64,000 nt of DNA from Geminicoccaceae bacterium (GTDB lineage: Bacteria; Pseudomonadota; Alphaproteobacteria; Geminicoccales; Geminicoccaceae), in contig AP024683.1 of the NCBI GenBank assembly GCA_025999455.1, positions 131,501 through 195,500 of the forward strand, written 5' to 3'. The notes below the pieces were generated by a model. That model was not told the DNA's origin. It searched no databases and saw only the letters and a list, made by a program, of their open reading frames with translations. Shown here one piece after another: positions 30,009-39,504 of the stretch. The position numbers and the translations under genes were made by a program. Numbering within the stretch: the first letter of the stretch is position 1; every line of letters begins with the position of its first letter.

Positions 30009-32454
30009 GCGGGTCCTCGGGCCAAGCGTGCTTGGGGTAGCGGCCGCGCATCACGCGCCGCACCTCCGCCCAACTGCCGCGCCAGAAGCCGGGCAGATCG
30101 CGGGTCCGCTGGATCGGCCGGCCGGCGGGTGACAGGAGCTCGAGAACGAGCGGCACGCGCCCGTCGAGGATCGCCGGATGGCGGTCCATCCCGAAGAGCT
30201 CTTGGACCCGGACGGCGAGGAGCGGCGGATCCTGGCCGTAGTCGATCCGCGCCCGCCGGCCGCTCGGTAAGTCGAAGGTCGCCGGCGCCCATCGATCGAG
30301 GACCGCCCGTTGCTCCGGCTCGAGCCGCGCCCGAAGAGCCGCGGCGAGGTCGATCCCGGCGAGATCGTCGAGCGATCGGCAACCCTCGAGCCAGGGACCG
30401 AGCCACTCCTCGAGCGAGGTACGGAGCGCCGCCTCGTCGACGGGCGGCAGAGCAAGTTCCGGTGCGGCCCCGGCGAGCCAGGCGAGCCGGGCGCGGAGCG
30501 CGCGGGCCGCCTCCGTCCAGGGCAGCCGGTCGAGGCCGATCGTGCGCAGGCCGTCGAGCAGCGCCCGGCGCACCGCGGCCGGATCCGGACGCGCGAGGGG
30601 ACGAACGAGGAGCTCGATCGCGCCGAGCCGCTCGACCTCGCGGGCGACGACCTTCTCCGTCGTCCGATCGAAGACGACCTCCTCGACCCGCTCGATCCGC
30701 GCACCGGCGACACGCCGCACCGCGGCCTCGTCGAGCGGAGCGGCGGCGAGGATCCGCCCTTCGGCGCCGGCGTCGTCGAGCTCGGCCACGGCGAGCCAGG
30801 CGGCGCGGGCGAGGGTCGACGCGGGATCGACCGCGGCACCTCGGCCGTTCGCGAGGAGGAACCTGCCGCCGCCGCCCGGTCGCGCCCGGGCGATCCGCTC
30901 GGGCCAAGCGAGGGCCAGGAGTTCGCCGGCCGAGCCCGGCTCGATCGATCCTTCGGGTCGGCCCACGAGGTGTGCGAGTTGCTCGCGGATGCGGCCGAGC
31001 TCGGCGAAAGCCCCCGCCTCACCCTTTTCGCCGCCCGCCAGCCGGCGGAGTTTCGTCGTGAGGTCGGGATCACGCTCGTCCCGCCAAGGATCCCGGCTCG
31101 ACAACAGGGCGGCGAGGGCGATCGCGGTCGGCCCCGAGCCGCGCTCGATGCCGGCCAGGAGCAGGTGCGCAAGGCGCGGATGCAGCGGCAGCTCGGCGAG
31201 GCAGCGGCCGTGCGGGGTGACTCGACCCTCCGGGTCGAGCGCGCCGATCGCGACGAGCGTGCGGCGGGCGGCGTCGAGATGGGCTTCGGGCGGCGGGTCG
31301 AGCCAAGCGAGCGATCGCGGATCGGCGACACCCCAGGCGGCGAGCTCCAGGAGCAAGGGTGCCAAGTCGGCGTCGAGGATCTCCGGGCGGGGATGGGCCG
31401 CCATGCCGCGTTCCTCGGCCTCCGCCCAGAGGCGCAGGCAGAGCCCCGGTCCGAGCCGACCGGCACGGCCGCGGCGCTGCTCGGCGGAGGCGAGGGCGAT
31501 GCGTTCGGTGACGAGCCGGCTCGTGCCGGTCCGCGGATCGAGCCGGGGCCTGCGGCAGAGGCCGCTGTCGACCACCGCGGTCACGCCTTCGACGGTGAGC
31601 CCGGTCTCGGCGACGTCGGTCGCCAGAACGACCTTGCGGATCCCCGGCGGCGCGGGCGCGAGGGCCGCTTCCTGCGCCGCGCGCGGCAGATCGGCGAAGA
31701 GGGGTCGCACCAGGAGATCCGGGCATCGTGCGCCGAGCGCCTCGGCGGCCGCTCGGATCTCGCGGGCGCCCGGCAAGAAGACGAGGACGTCGCCCGGGCT
31801 CCGCTCGACCGCCTCCTCGACCGCCGCGGCGATCGCCGGGACGAGCGGAGCCTCGCGCGGCCGCGGCCGCCAGAGCGTCGTGACCGGATGGCTCCGCCCC
31901 TCCGCGCGCAGCACCGGTGCCCCACCCATGAGCGCCGCCACCCGCTCGGCCTCGAGCGTGGCCGACATGGCGAGGAGCCGGAGGTCGGGGCGAAGGGCCG
32001 CCCGAACCTCGAGCAGGAGCGCGAGCGCGAGATCGGTTTCGAGCGCCCGCTCGTGCAGCTCGTCGAGGATCACGAGGCCCACGCCTTCGAGGGCGGGATC
32101 GGCCTGCAACCGGCGCAACAGGAGCCCGTCGGTGACGACCTCGATCCGCGTCCTCGGCCCCGCGACCCGCTCGAAGCGGACCGCCCAACCGACCGTCTCA
32201 CCGGGCTTTTCGCCCAGAAGGGCCGCCATCCGCCGAGCGAGGAGCCGGGCCGCGAGCCGGCGCGGCTCGAGGAGGAGGATCTTCCGCCCCGAGAGCCAGG
32301 CCTCGCCCAGGAGCGCGAGCGGGACGAGCGTGCTCTTGCCGGCGCCGGGTGGCGCGACCAGGACCGCGTGCCCGGGGCTCCCGAGTGCGGTCGTCAAAGC
32401 CGGGAGCACGGCGCGGACGGGGAGATCGGGGCGTTCGGGAAGAGGCGAGGTCAT
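29944..32454 (-). CDS. hrpB: ATP-dependent helicase HrpB
   Basis: DEAH-type helicase of 836 residues. Walker A is APPGAGKSTLVP (about residue 38), motif II is LDELHERALETD with DELH instead of DEAH (as usual for HrpB), motif III is SATLEAE, and helicase motif VI reads QRRGRAGRLGPG. The HA2 and C-terminal HrpB domains follow, ending with the family pattern MRGRYPKHAWPEDPL. Its substrate and cellular role are poorly defined. ATG at 32454 is preferred over an in-frame start at 32496 because it fits the family N-terminus LPVRAVLPAL. It lies 55 bases downstream of radC on the same strand. Confidence 0.95.
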   Translation of the reverse strand: MTSPLPERPDLPVRAVLPALTTALGSPGHAVLVAPPGAGKSTLVPLALLGEAWLSGRKILLLEPRRLAARLLARRMAALLGEKPGETVGWAVRFERVAGPRTRIEVVTDGLLLRRLQADPALEGVGLVILDELHERALETDLALALLLEVRAALRPDLRLLAMSATLEAERVAALMGGAPVLRAEGRSHPVTTLWRPRPREAPLVPAIAAAVEEAVERSPGDVLVFLPGAREIRAAAEALGARCPDLLVRPLFADLPRAAQEAALAPAPPGIRKVVLATDVAETGLTVEGVTAVVDSGLCRRPRLDPRTGTSRLVTERIALASAEQRRGRAGRLGPGLCLRLWAEAEERGMAAHPRPEILDADLAPLLLELAAWGVADPRSLAWLDPPPEAHLDAARRTLVAIGALDPEGRVTPHGRCLAELPLHPRLAHLLLAGIERGSGPTAIALAALLSSRDPWRDERDPDLTTKLRRLAGGEKGEAGAFAELGRIREQLAHLVGRPEGSIEPGSAGELLALAWPERIARARPGGGGRFLLANGRGAAVDPASTLARAAWLAVAELDDAGAEGRILAAAPLDEAAVRRVAGARIERVEEVVFDRTTEKVVAREVERLGAIELLVRPLARPDPAAVRRALLDGLRTIGLDRLPWTEAARALRARLAWLAGAAPELALPPVDEAALRTSLEEWLGPWLEGCRSLDDLAGIDLAAALRARLEPEQRAVLDRWAPATFDLPSGRRARIDYGQDPPLLAVRVQELFGMDRHPAILDGRVPLVLELLSPAGRPIQRTRDLPGFWRGSWAEVRRVMRGRYPKHAWPEDPLSVAASPRPAADTGGRSAAVR

Positions 32455-32509
32455 CGCCCCGCAGCTGGGTTCGCCGGGGCGACTCGGCAAGGGCACGCGG
32501 CCGGTCGGC

Positions 32510-33583
32510 TCAGATGAGACCTTGGCTACGGAAGCTGAGATGCCGGTTCTTGCCGACGATCACGTGGTCGTGGACCACGATGTTGACCGCGGCGAGTGCC
32601 TTCACCACGGCCTTCGTCATCTCGATGTCGGGCTGCGACGGGGTGGGGTCCCCCGAGGGATGGTTGTGGACCATGATGATCGCCGAGGCGGCGAGCTCGA
32701 GGGCGCGTTTGACGACTTCGCGCGGATAGAGCGGCGTGTGATCGACCGTGCCGCGGCTCTGCTGCTCGTCGCGGATCAAAATGTTCTTGCGGTCGAGGAA
32801 GAGGATGCGGAACTGCTCGGTCGGCTCGTGGGCGAGCGTGACGCGCAGATAATCGAGGAGTGCCGTCCACGAGCCGATGACCGGCCGGTCGCGGATCTCT
32901 TCCTTGAGGACCCGCTGCACGAGCGCCTGGATCGCCTTCAAGAGCACTTGCGTGAAGCGCAGATCGTCGTCGCGCTGCTGGCTGCGCTCAGGATCGGCGC
33001 CCGGGGTGAGCGGGGCGAGCGCCAGGCACTCGGCGTAGCGCGCCGGGTCGGCCGCGAGCACGCCACCCAACGACCCGAAGCGCTGGAGCATCTCCTTCGC
33101 GAGCGGCTTGGTGTCGCGCCGATAGACCGAAAAGAACAGGAGAAGCTCCAGGAGCTCGTAATCGGCGAGACTTTCCGGGTGCGCCTCGAGCAAACGCTGG
33201 CGCAGCCGCTCGCGGTGGCCGTGATAGTGCTTGCTGCCCCAGCCGGCCGACGGGGTGGGTGCGGAGGGCGGCGCCTCGGCGAGACCCGGGCCCGGTGCGG
33301 AGGTCCCGAGGATGGCGGTCAGCGCCTCGACCGCGGCGGTGTCGGCGAGGTGCCAAGCGCGCCGCTCGGCGAGCCAGCGGCCGCCTGCCCGCTTGATGGC
33401 TTCGCGATAGTGGAAGGTGTAACCGGTCAGGAAGAAGCCGCCCGATGCGGCCGGCTCGAGGACCAGGCCGAGACGGGCGAGCCGCTCGCTCGCCGCCGGC
33501 TCGTCCGGGGAGCGCGTCTCCGCGCCGTCCGGTGCCCAACCGGCGTCCGGGGTGGGGGACGGTGCCGTATCGTAGCCGCCCAT
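32510..33583 (-). CDS. radC: RadC (JAB/MPN) family protein with extra N-terminal domain
   Basis: A 357-residue protein. Residues about 125-357 are RadC: the helix-hairpin-helix-like start ([27 protein letters not shown]) and the JAB metal-site motif [18 protein letters not shown] (about 308-325) with two histidines and the aspartate. The name DNA repair protein is historical. Ahead of it, residues about 40-90 form an extra module ([20 protein letters not shown], then ERRAWHL) not present in ordinary RadC of about 225 residues. This module resembles small domains with a K/R-x-x-GxxWxxxxxxW pattern. ATG at 33583 is the only good start. Confidence 0.88.
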   Translation of the reverse strand: MGGYDTAPSPTPDAGWAPDGAETRSPDEPAASERLARLGLVLEPAASGGFFLTGYTFHYREAIKRAGGRWLAERRAWHLADTAAVEALTAILGTSAPGPGLAEAPPSAPTPSAGWGSKHYHGHRERLRQRLLEAHPESLADYELLELLLFFSVYRRDTKPLAKEMLQRFGSLGGVLAADPARYAECLALAPLTPGADPERSQQRDDDLRFTQVLLKAIQALVQRVLKEEIRDRPVIGSWTALLDYLRVTLAHEPTEQFRILFLDRKNILIRDEQQSRGTVDHTPLYPREVVKRALELAASAIIMVHNHPSGDPTPSQPDIEMTKAVVKALAAVNIVVHDHVIVGKNRHLSFRSQGLI

Positions 33584-33724
33584 GCCGGCATTCTAGCTCA
33601 CAGGTTGAATTTTTCCTCGTGGCATAACTCACAGAGAGAACACCTGCGCGGTCGCGGGCGCCGGATGGCGGAGACGCCCGTCAGCCGCTAGGACGGGCGG
33701 GCGGAGCGCCTGCGCGGAGGAGCG

Positions 33725-34477
33725 ATGGCCGAGACCCCGACCGCTTGTCTCATCATCATCGGCAACGAGATCCTATCCGGCCGGACCCAGGACGCCAATC
33801 TCGCCTACATCGCGCGCTTTCTGGCCGAGCTCGGCATCAAGATGGCCGAAGCCCGGGTCGTGCCCGACGAGGAGGCGGCGATCGTCGAGGCGGTGAACGA
33901 ATGTCGGGCCAAGTACCGCTACGTCTTCACGACGGGCGGGATCGGGCCGACCCACGACGACATCACGGCCAAGAGCATCGCCAAGGCGTTCGGCGTCCCG
34001 TTCGGGCGCAACGCCGAGGCCGAACGGCGGCTGCTCGCCTATTATCCGCCGGACAAGGTGACCCAGGCCCGGCTGCGGATGGCCGACATGCCGGAAGGTG
34101 TGGAGCTCATCGACAATCCGGTCTCGGCGGCCCCGGGGTTCGTGATCGGCAACGTCTTCGTGCTGCCGGGCGTGCCGAAGATCATGCAGGCGATGCTCGA
34201 CGGGCTCAAGAACCGGCTCGTGGGCGGGCCCCCGATCCGCTCGCGGAGCATCGTCTGCTTCGCGCCGGAGGGCGAGATCGCCGAGCGGCTGGGCGCGGTC
34301 CAAGCCGCCCATCCCGAGGTCGAGATCGGCAGCTACCCGTTCATGCGGATGGGGACTCCCGGCACCACGATCGTCTTCCGCTCGGCCGACCCCGCGGCGA
34401 TCGACCGGGCGGCCGCGGCTTTCCTCGAGGCGATGCGGGCGGCCGGGGTGGAGACGAACGAAGAGCTCCTGGTCTGA
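33725..34477 (+). CDS. MoaB/CinA-N type molybdopterin-binding domain protein
   Basis: A 250-residue protein built around a MoCF-like domain: LIIIGNEILSGRTQDANLAYI (about residues 8-29), the FTTGGIGPTHDDIT loop (about 69-82), and FVLPGVPKIMQAML (about 158-171). It corresponds to the N-terminal half of CinA without the C-terminal nicotinamide-nucleotide amidase, and is common in alphaproteobacteria as a stand-alone protein called competence/damage-inducible domain protein. The true substrate is unknown. ATG at 33725 has GGAGGAGCG upstream. A tRNA-Leu gene follows 46 bases later. Confidence 0.88.
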   Translation: MAETPTACLIIIGNEILSGRTQDANLAYIARFLAELGIKMAEARVVPDEEAAIVEAVNECRAKYRYVFTTGGIGPTHDDITAKSIAKAFGVPFGRNAEAERRLLAYYPPDKVTQARLRMADMPEGVELIDNPVSAAPGFVIGNVFVLPGVPKIMQAMLDGLKNRLVGGPPIRSRSIVCFAPEGEIAERLGAVQAAHPEVEIGSYPFMRMGTPGTTIVFRSADPAAIDRAAAAFLEAMRAAGVETNEELLV

Positions 34478-34523
34478 CCCCACGGCTTGCGCCGACGGCC
34501 GGGCCGGGGCATCCCCGATCCGA

Positions 34524-34609
34524 GCCCGCTTGGCGGAACCGGCAGACGCAAGGGACTTAAAATCCCTCGCCCGATGGGCGTGCGGGTTCGAATCCCGCAG
34601 CGGGCACCA
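34524..34609 (+). tRNA. tRNA-Leu, anticodon TAA
   Basis: 86-base class II tRNA with CCA encoded. Acceptor GCCCGCT pairs with AGCGGGC, followed by A and CCA. The anticodon stem AGGGA/TCCCT closes loop CTTAAAA, giving TAA at 34558-34560. A long variable arm (CGCCCGATGGGCG) and the T-arm GCGGGTTCGAATCCCGC are clear. Confidence 0.98.
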
Positions 34610-34641
34610 GGGCCTCGACCGCGACGGGAGGAGGGCGGAAG

Positions 34642-35685
34642 GTGGCGCGGATCGGGATCGCGGTCGCGGGCTTCGGGCTCATCGGCCGCGAACATGTGCG
34701 GCGCGTGCTCGACGAGCCGAAGGCTCGGCTCGCGGCGATCGTCGAGCCGGACCCGACCGCCGCGGCGGACGCGGCCCGGTACGGCTTCCCGGTCCTTTCG
34801 ACCCTCGAGGAGTTGATCGCGCGCAGGCTCGCGGATGCGGTGATCCTCGCCACGCCGACCGCGCTGCACGCCGACCAGGCGGTCACCTGTCTCGAGGCGG
34901 GTCTACCCGTCCTGGTCGAAAAGCCCTTCGCCCACGACCTCGAGGCCGGGCTTCGGCTCGTCGAGGTGGCCGAGCGCACGGCCGTCCCCGTCCTCGTCGG
35001 CCACCACCGGCGGCACAGCCCCTGGATCCGCGCGGCCAAGGCGGAGATCGAGCGCGGCACGCTCGGCCGGATCCTGCTCGTCGACGCGCTCACCTGGTTC
35101 GCCAAGCCCGAGCCCTACTTCGCGCCCGAATGGCGGCGGCGGAAGGGTGCGGGGCCGGTCCTCACCAACCTCGTCCACGTGATCGACGATCTGCGCAACC
35201 TCGTGGGCGAGATCGTCGAGGTCCGCGCCGTGGCGTCGAACGCGCTCCGCGGCTTCGAGACCGAGGACACCGCGGTGGCACTCCTGCGCTTCGAGAACGG
35301 CGCTCTCGGCACGCTTTCGGTCTCGGACGGTGTCGTGGCGCCCTGGAGCTGGGAGCACGGCTCGGGCGAGAGCCGTTGGTTCCCGCGCGCGGGCGAGGCC
35401 TGCTACCGGCTCGGCGGCACGCGCGCCGCCCTGGCCCTCCCCGGCCTCGAGCTCTGGCGGCACGAGCACGACGCCGGCTGGATGGCGCCCTTCGAGTGCT
35501 TGCGCCGGACCGTCGCCGAGGCCGATCCGCTGACGCTCGAGCTCCGCCATTTCTGCGCGGTCGTGGCGGGCCGGGAGCGGCCGGTCCTCGACGCCCGCGG
35601 CGGCCTCGCGACCGTCGCCGCGACGCTCGCGGTGCTCGAGGCGGCGGAGAGCGATCGGCCGGTCGTGCCGGCGTTCCGCGCCTGA
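34642..35685 (+). CDS. Gfo/Idh/MocA family NAD(P)-dependent oxidoreductase
   Basis: A 347-residue oxidoreductase with an N-terminal Rossmann fold (ARIGIAVAGFGLIGREHVRR, GxGxxG at about residues 10-15), the EKPF motif containing the conserved lysine (VEKPFAHDLEAG, about 93) and the C-terminal beta-sheet substrate domain. Members act on sugars, inositol or sugar-nucleotide derivatives; the substrate is not readable here. GTG at 34642 has GGGAGGAGGGCGGAAG upstream. It starts 32 bases after tRNA-Leu. Confidence 0.92.
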   Translation: MARIGIAVAGFGLIGREHVRRVLDEPKARLAAIVEPDPTAAADAARYGFPVLSTLEELIARRLADAVILATPTALHADQAVTCLEAGLPVLVEKPFAHDLEAGLRLVEVAERTAVPVLVGHHRRHSPWIRAAKAEIERGTLGRILLVDALTWFAKPEPYFAPEWRRRKGAGPVLTNLVHVIDDLRNLVGEIVEVRAVASNALRGFETEDTAVALLRFENGALGTLSVSDGVVAPWSWEHGSGESRWFPRAGEACYRLGGTRAALALPGLELWRHEHDAGWMAPFECLRRTVAEADPLTLELRHFCAVVAGRERPVLDARGGLATVAATLAVLEAAESDRPVVPAFRA

Positions 35686-35727
35686 CGCGCGACACGGTCC
35701 CCCGGGCGCCGTCCGCGGCCGGGTTCC

Positions 35728-37341
35728 TCAGGGCCCGAGGGGCGGCAGGATCTCCGGGTGGAGCTGGAAGAGCCAGGTCTCGCTGATCGGCTTGCCGTCG
35801 AGGGCGAGGAAGGCGCGGAGCTCGATCGGGTCGCGGCCCTCGACAGAAAGATCGAAGGTGCCGAACCAGCGCGGCGTGTGCCAGACGGGCTCGGAGCGGC
35901 GCATCGAAACCTCGCCGCGCGAGGCCCAGACCACGACCTCGGGCCGCACGCCCCAGGGGATCGTGCCCAGGATCGCGCCGTCGAACTCGATCCAGAACTT
36001 GACGATCCCGGGCGGGCGCGGCTGGCCCGGGATGCCGCCCCGGCTCATCCGGGTCGCCACGACCCGGGCGAAATCGACGATCGGGAAGAACGGATCGAAC
36101 TCCACCCAGTGCAGCCGGTAGGCATAAGCGAGCGCGTCGCCGGCCCGCGCCGGGCGCTCGGAGAGCCAGTAGGCCACGACGTTGTCGTGGATCTCGTCGT
36201 TGGTCGGGATCTCTATGAGCTGGACGACGCCGCGGCCCCATTCGCCTTTGGGTTCGACCCAGCCGGTCGGCCGGTGGTGGTAGTTCACGCCGTCGAGATA
36301 ATGATCGTAATTGCGGTCGCGCTGCGCTAGCCCGTAGCCGCGCGGGTTGTCGTCGAAGAAGCTCGAGGCGATCGTCCGCGGCGGGTTGTTGAGAGGCCGG
36401 ACGAGCCGCTCCCCGGCGCCGTTCCAGATCACGAGACAGTCGGAATCGTGCACCTCCGGACGCCAGTCGAAGCGATCGCGCGAGGGGTATTCGGCGAACC
36501 AGAACATGCTCGTGAGCGGCGCGATGCCGAGCCGGTCGATGTCGCGGCGGAGGAAGAGCCGGCACTCGATGTCCATGATCACCGCCCGCGTGCGGTGCAT
36601 GGCGAACCGGTAGGCACCGGCGAGGCTCGGCCCGTCCAAGAGGGCGTAGACGATCTGCGGGTCACCCTCGCGCGGGCAGGGCTCGAACCAGAAATGGGTG
36701 AAGTCCGGGAACTCCTCGGGCCGACCGTCGGGATGGGCGACGTCGACCGCGATGCCGCGCGCCGAGAGCCCGACCTGGCCGAGCTCCCCCACCGCCCGGA
36801 AATAGGATGCGCCCGAAAAGGTGACCCAGGGCTCGCGCTTCCACCAGGTTCCCTCGCGCCGGCTCTCCTGGATCCAGAAGCCCGCGAAGGCCGAGGCGTC
36901 GGGCGGCAATTTGGCCGCGACGTGATCCTCGGGAATCGTGAAATAGGCGCGGTCGTAGAGGATCTCGCGCGCCTCGGCGCCGTCCACGAGGTGGAGCCGC
37001 ACGGTCTTCGGGAAGAAGCGCCCCTTGTGCACGTAGGTGATCGGGTAGACCCCACCCGAGCGGCCCCAGAGCGCGTAATCCGGCCGCGTGCGCAACTTCC
37101 CGTGGGCGTCGTAATCGATCTGGTCGACGATCTCCGGCGCCGGGCGCGGCGGTGGGACGTAGTCGCGCCGGGCGAGGGCGCGGGCGTGTTCGACGAGCCA
37201 ATCGAAGGAGAAGGGTCGGGGATCGCCCAGGCGGAGATTTTCGGTTTCCGCGCGGCCGAAGCGCGCGGGCAGCGTGAGCGCCGCGAGGAGTTGGAGGCCG
37301 GACGCGACGAGACGACGGCGGGTCGCAAGGGCCCGAGGCAT
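35728..37341 (-). CDS. periplasmic glucan biosynthesis protein, OpgG/OpgD (MdoG) family
   Basis: Periplasmic protein for osmoregulated periplasmic glucan synthesis; members of the family act on beta-glucan backbones. The 537-residue product has a signal sequence with consecutive arginines (TRRRLVASGLQLLAALTLPA), a possible Tat signal as in OpgD. The MdoG beta-sandwich follows, with the motifs FSFDWLVEHARALA, YPITYVHKGRFFP, APLTSMFWFAEYPS and VQLIEIPTNDEIHDNVVAYW. OpgG versus OpgD is not certain, so no symbol is given; the twin-arginine-like start leans to OpgD. The glucosyltransferase OpgH is not nearby. Confidence 0.88.
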   Translation of the reverse strand: MPRALATRRRLVASGLQLLAALTLPARFGRAETENLRLGDPRPFSFDWLVEHARALARRDYVPPPRPAPEIVDQIDYDAHGKLRTRPDYALWGRSGGVYPITYVHKGRFFPKTVRLHLVDGAEAREILYDRAYFTIPEDHVAAKLPPDASAFAGFWIQESRREGTWWKREPWVTFSGASYFRAVGELGQVGLSARGIAVDVAHPDGRPEEFPDFTHFWFEPCPREGDPQIVYALLDGPSLAGAYRFAMHRTRAVIMDIECRLFLRRDIDRLGIAPLTSMFWFAEYPSRDRFDWRPEVHDSDCLVIWNGAGERLVRPLNNPPRTIASSFFDDNPRGYGLAQRDRNYDHYLDGVNYHHRPTGWVEPKGEWGRGVVQLIEIPTNDEIHDNVVAYWLSERPARAGDALAYAYRLHWVEFDPFFPIVDFARVVATRMSRGGIPGQPRPPGIVKFWIEFDGAILGTIPWGVRPEVVVWASRGEVSMRRSEPVWHTPRWFGTFDLSVEGRDPIELRAFLALDGKPISETWLFQLHPEILPPLGP

Positions 37342-37455
37342 GCACGGATCTCCGCGGTGGGGTGGCGCGACCGAGGCGATGTGGGGATCTCGTTCGCTCG
37401 GCCCGGCCTCGTCAATCCCGGACCGGAAGCTCCGAGGCCGGGCGTCGCGGCGGCG

Positions 37456-38028
37456 CTACGGGCGGCCGCCCTGCCAACGGACGACGCCCGGGTGGTCGAG
37501 CCCGAACAGATCGAGCGCCCGGCCGAGGATCTGATCGACGATCGCCTCGAGCGAGCTCGCGCCGGTGTAGAAGGCCGGGACGGGCGGCATCACGACCGCC
37601 CCCATCTCGGTGACCGCCACCATGTTGCGCAGATGGCCCAAATGGAGCGGGGTTTCGCGCGGGAGCAGAACGAGGCGCCGCCGCTCTTTGAGGACGACGT
37701 CGGCCGCCCGGGTCAGGAGCGTGTCGGTGACGCCCGTGGCGATCGCGGCGAGCGTGCGCATCGAGCACGGGGCGACGATCATCCCCTCGGTCTTGAACGA
37801 GCCCGAGGCGATCGAGGCGCCCACGTCGCTCGGCGGATGGACCACGGAGGCCAATGCTTTGACCTGCTCGATCGGCCGGCCGAGCTCGTGGCCGATCGTC
37901 AGGATCGCCGCCCGGCTCATGACGAGATGCGTCTCGATGGCGAGCTCGCGCAGCAGCTCCAAGAGCCGAACACCGAGGATCACCCCGGAGGCACCGCTGA
38001 TGCCGACGACGAGACGCCGCGCGCTCAA
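37456..38028 (-). CDS. ubiX: flavin prenyltransferase UbiX
   Basis: Makes prenylated FMN, the cofactor of UbiD-type decarboxylases used in ubiquinone synthesis. The 190-residue protein shows the start RRLVVGISGASGVILGVRLLELL, the conserved SGSFKTEGMIVAPCSMRTLAAIATG (about residues 85-110) and RRRLVLLPRETPLHLGHLRNM (about 135-155). The start is TTG at 38028; no ATG gives a full N-terminus. ubiD is not in the window. Confidence 0.96.
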   Translation of the reverse strand: MSARRLVVGISGASGVILGVRLLELLRELAIETHLVMSRAAILTIGHELGRPIEQVKALASVVHPPSDVGASIASGSFKTEGMIVAPCSMRTLAAIATGVTDTLLTRAADVVLKERRRLVLLPRETPLHLGHLRNMVAVTEMGAVVMPPVPAFYTGASSLEAIVDQILGRALDLFGLDHPGVVRWQGGRP

Positions 38029-38131
38029 CGTGCGCCAACCTCGGGACGCGCGCTCGACAGGAGCGTCCCGGCGGTTCTCGGCTCCGTGCCCCGCTCGGGA
38101 CCGACCGCGACGGCGCGCGGACGGTCACGCC

Positions 38132-38620
38132 TCATGCCGCCGCCTCGCCGGCGCGGCAGGCGGCGCACCGCCCCTCGAGTTCGACGATCTGGCGATCGAC
38201 CTCGAAGCCGGCGCGGCGGGCCAGAGCCTGGACCGCGGCGTCGAGGTCGGGATCGACGACCTCGGCGATCGCGCCGCAGTCGCGGCAGAGGAGGAAGCAG
38301 GCCCGATGCGTGCCGTCGGCGCGCGAACAGCCGACGAAGGCGTTGCGGCTGTCGATCCGGTGCACGAGCCCTTGGCTCACGAGAAAATCGAGGGCTCGGT
38401 AGACGGTCGGTGGGGCGACGCGGCCGCGCTCCTCGGCGAGCCGCTGGAGAATGTCGTAGGCGCCCACGGGAGCGTGCCGGTCGAGGACGAGTTCCAGCAC
38501 ACGGCGACGGAGCTCGGTGAGCTTCACCCCCCGCTCGGCGCAGATCGCCGCCGCCCGATCGAGGGCGGCGCGAACACAAGCCCCATGGTCGTGCTCGGCC
38601 GGCGGGAAGGGATCGGCCAT
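38132..38620 (-). CDS. zur: Fur-family zinc uptake regulator Zur
   Basis: A 162-residue metal-dependent repressor with an N-terminal winged helix (RVLELVLDRHAPVGAYDILQRL, then the recognition region PPTVYRALDFLVSQGLVHRI) and a C-terminal dimerisation/metal domain with HRACFLLCRDCGAIAEV (CxxC) and a second CxxC near the end (GRCAACRAG), the structural zinc site of Zur. The call as Zur rather than Fur rests on its place directly upstream of znuB-znuC on the same strand. ATG at 38620 is preferred over an in-frame GTG 12 bases further upstream. It probably represses the znu operon through the nearby dyad. Confidence 0.88.
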   Translation of the reverse strand: MADPFPPAEHDHGACVRAALDRAAAICAERGVKLTELRRRVLELVLDRHAPVGAYDILQRLAEERGRVAPPTVYRALDFLVSQGLVHRIDSRNAFVGCSRADGTHRACFLLCRDCGAIAEVVDPDLDAAVQALARRAGFEVDRQIVELEGRCAACRAGEAAA

Positions 38621-38658
38621 TCGGCTCGCCACCTCGGCGCTTCACTACGGCCGAGAAG

Positions 38659-39504
38659 CTAGCGCCGCCCGGGCTCGCCGGCCAGCCCGCGAGCGGCCCG
38701 CGCCGCGCCGGCCCGGCGTTCGCGCAGCCGGCCGAGCGCGACGCTCGCGAGAAAGCCCAGGACGGCCACGAGGACGATCGCGGGCCCGGTCGGCAGGTCG
38801 ACGAGGAGCGACGCGCCGACCCCGCCGAGGGTCGAGGCAGCACCGAACAGGGCGGCGATCGCCGCCATGGCGAGCGGTGTCCGGGCCCAGGGTCGGGCGG
38901 CGGCGGCGGGCACGACGAGCAGCGAGACGACGAGCACGAGACCCACGAGCTTCATGCCGACCGCGATCGCCGCGGCGATCATGAGGTCGAGGAGGAGGCG
39001 CAGACGGCGGACCGGCACGCCCTCGACCCGGGCGAGGTCGGGGTCGACCGTGAGCGAGACGAGGCCGCGCCAATGCCGGCCGAGCGTCGCCGCGACGAGC
39101 AGGATCAAGACGAGCAAGACGCCGAGATCGGTCGTGGAAACCGCCAAGATGTCGCCGAAGAGATAGGCCAGGAGGTCGATGCGCAGCCCGTCGAGCAGGC
39201 TCAACAGCACGAGGCCGGCGGCGAGCGCGCCGTGGGCGAGCGTGCTCAAGATCGTGTCGGTCGGCAGGATCCGCTGCTCCTCGAGGGCCCAGAGCGCGGT
39301 CGCCAGAAGGGCCGCGAAGACCACGAGGCCGAGGGTCGGATCGACCTCGAAGAGATGCGCCAGGACGACGCCCAAAAGCGCCGATTGCGCCAGCGCTTCG
39401 CCGAAGATCGCGAGGCGCCGCCAGACGACGAAGGCGCCGAGCGGCCCGGCGACGAGTGCGAGGCCGACCCCGGCGAGGAGCGCCCGCAGGACGAAGGCGT
39501 CCAT
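38659..39504 (-). CDS. znuB: zinc ABC transporter membrane subunit ZnuB
   Basis: A 281-residue membrane permease with about eight helices, starting MDAFVLRALLAGVGLALVAGPLG and containing the family stretch RRLAIFGEALAQSALLGV (about 29-46). It imports zinc into the cytoplasm with ZnuA and ZnuC. It shares one base with the znuC stop (TGATG) and is followed by zur after 38 bases. The last 25 residues are an arginine-rich cytoplasmic tail. Confidence 0.95.
   Translation of the reverse strand: MDAFVLRALLAGVGLALVAGPLGAFVVWRRLAIFGEALAQSALLGVVLAHLFEVDPTLGLVVFAALLATALWALEEQRILPTDTILSTLAHGALAAGLVLLSLLDGLRIDLLAYLFGDILAVSTTDLGVLLVLILLVAATLGRHWRGLVSLTVDPDLARVEGVPVRRLRLLLDLMIAAAIAVGMKLVGLVLVVSLLVVPAAAARPWARTPLAMAAIAALFGAASTLGGVGASLLVDLPTGPAIVLVAVLGFLASVALGRLRERRAGAARAARGLAGEPGRR

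Noticed and set aside
30542-33691. Very long plus-strand frame opposite hrpB and radC
   Set aside because: Serine/arginine-rich shadow of two well-supported minus-strand genes.
34524-34609. tRNA-Leu as an integration site of a mobile element
   Set aside because: No integrase, no duplicated tRNA 3' end and no change of composition nearby. The same holds for tRNA-Arg at 60975-61051.
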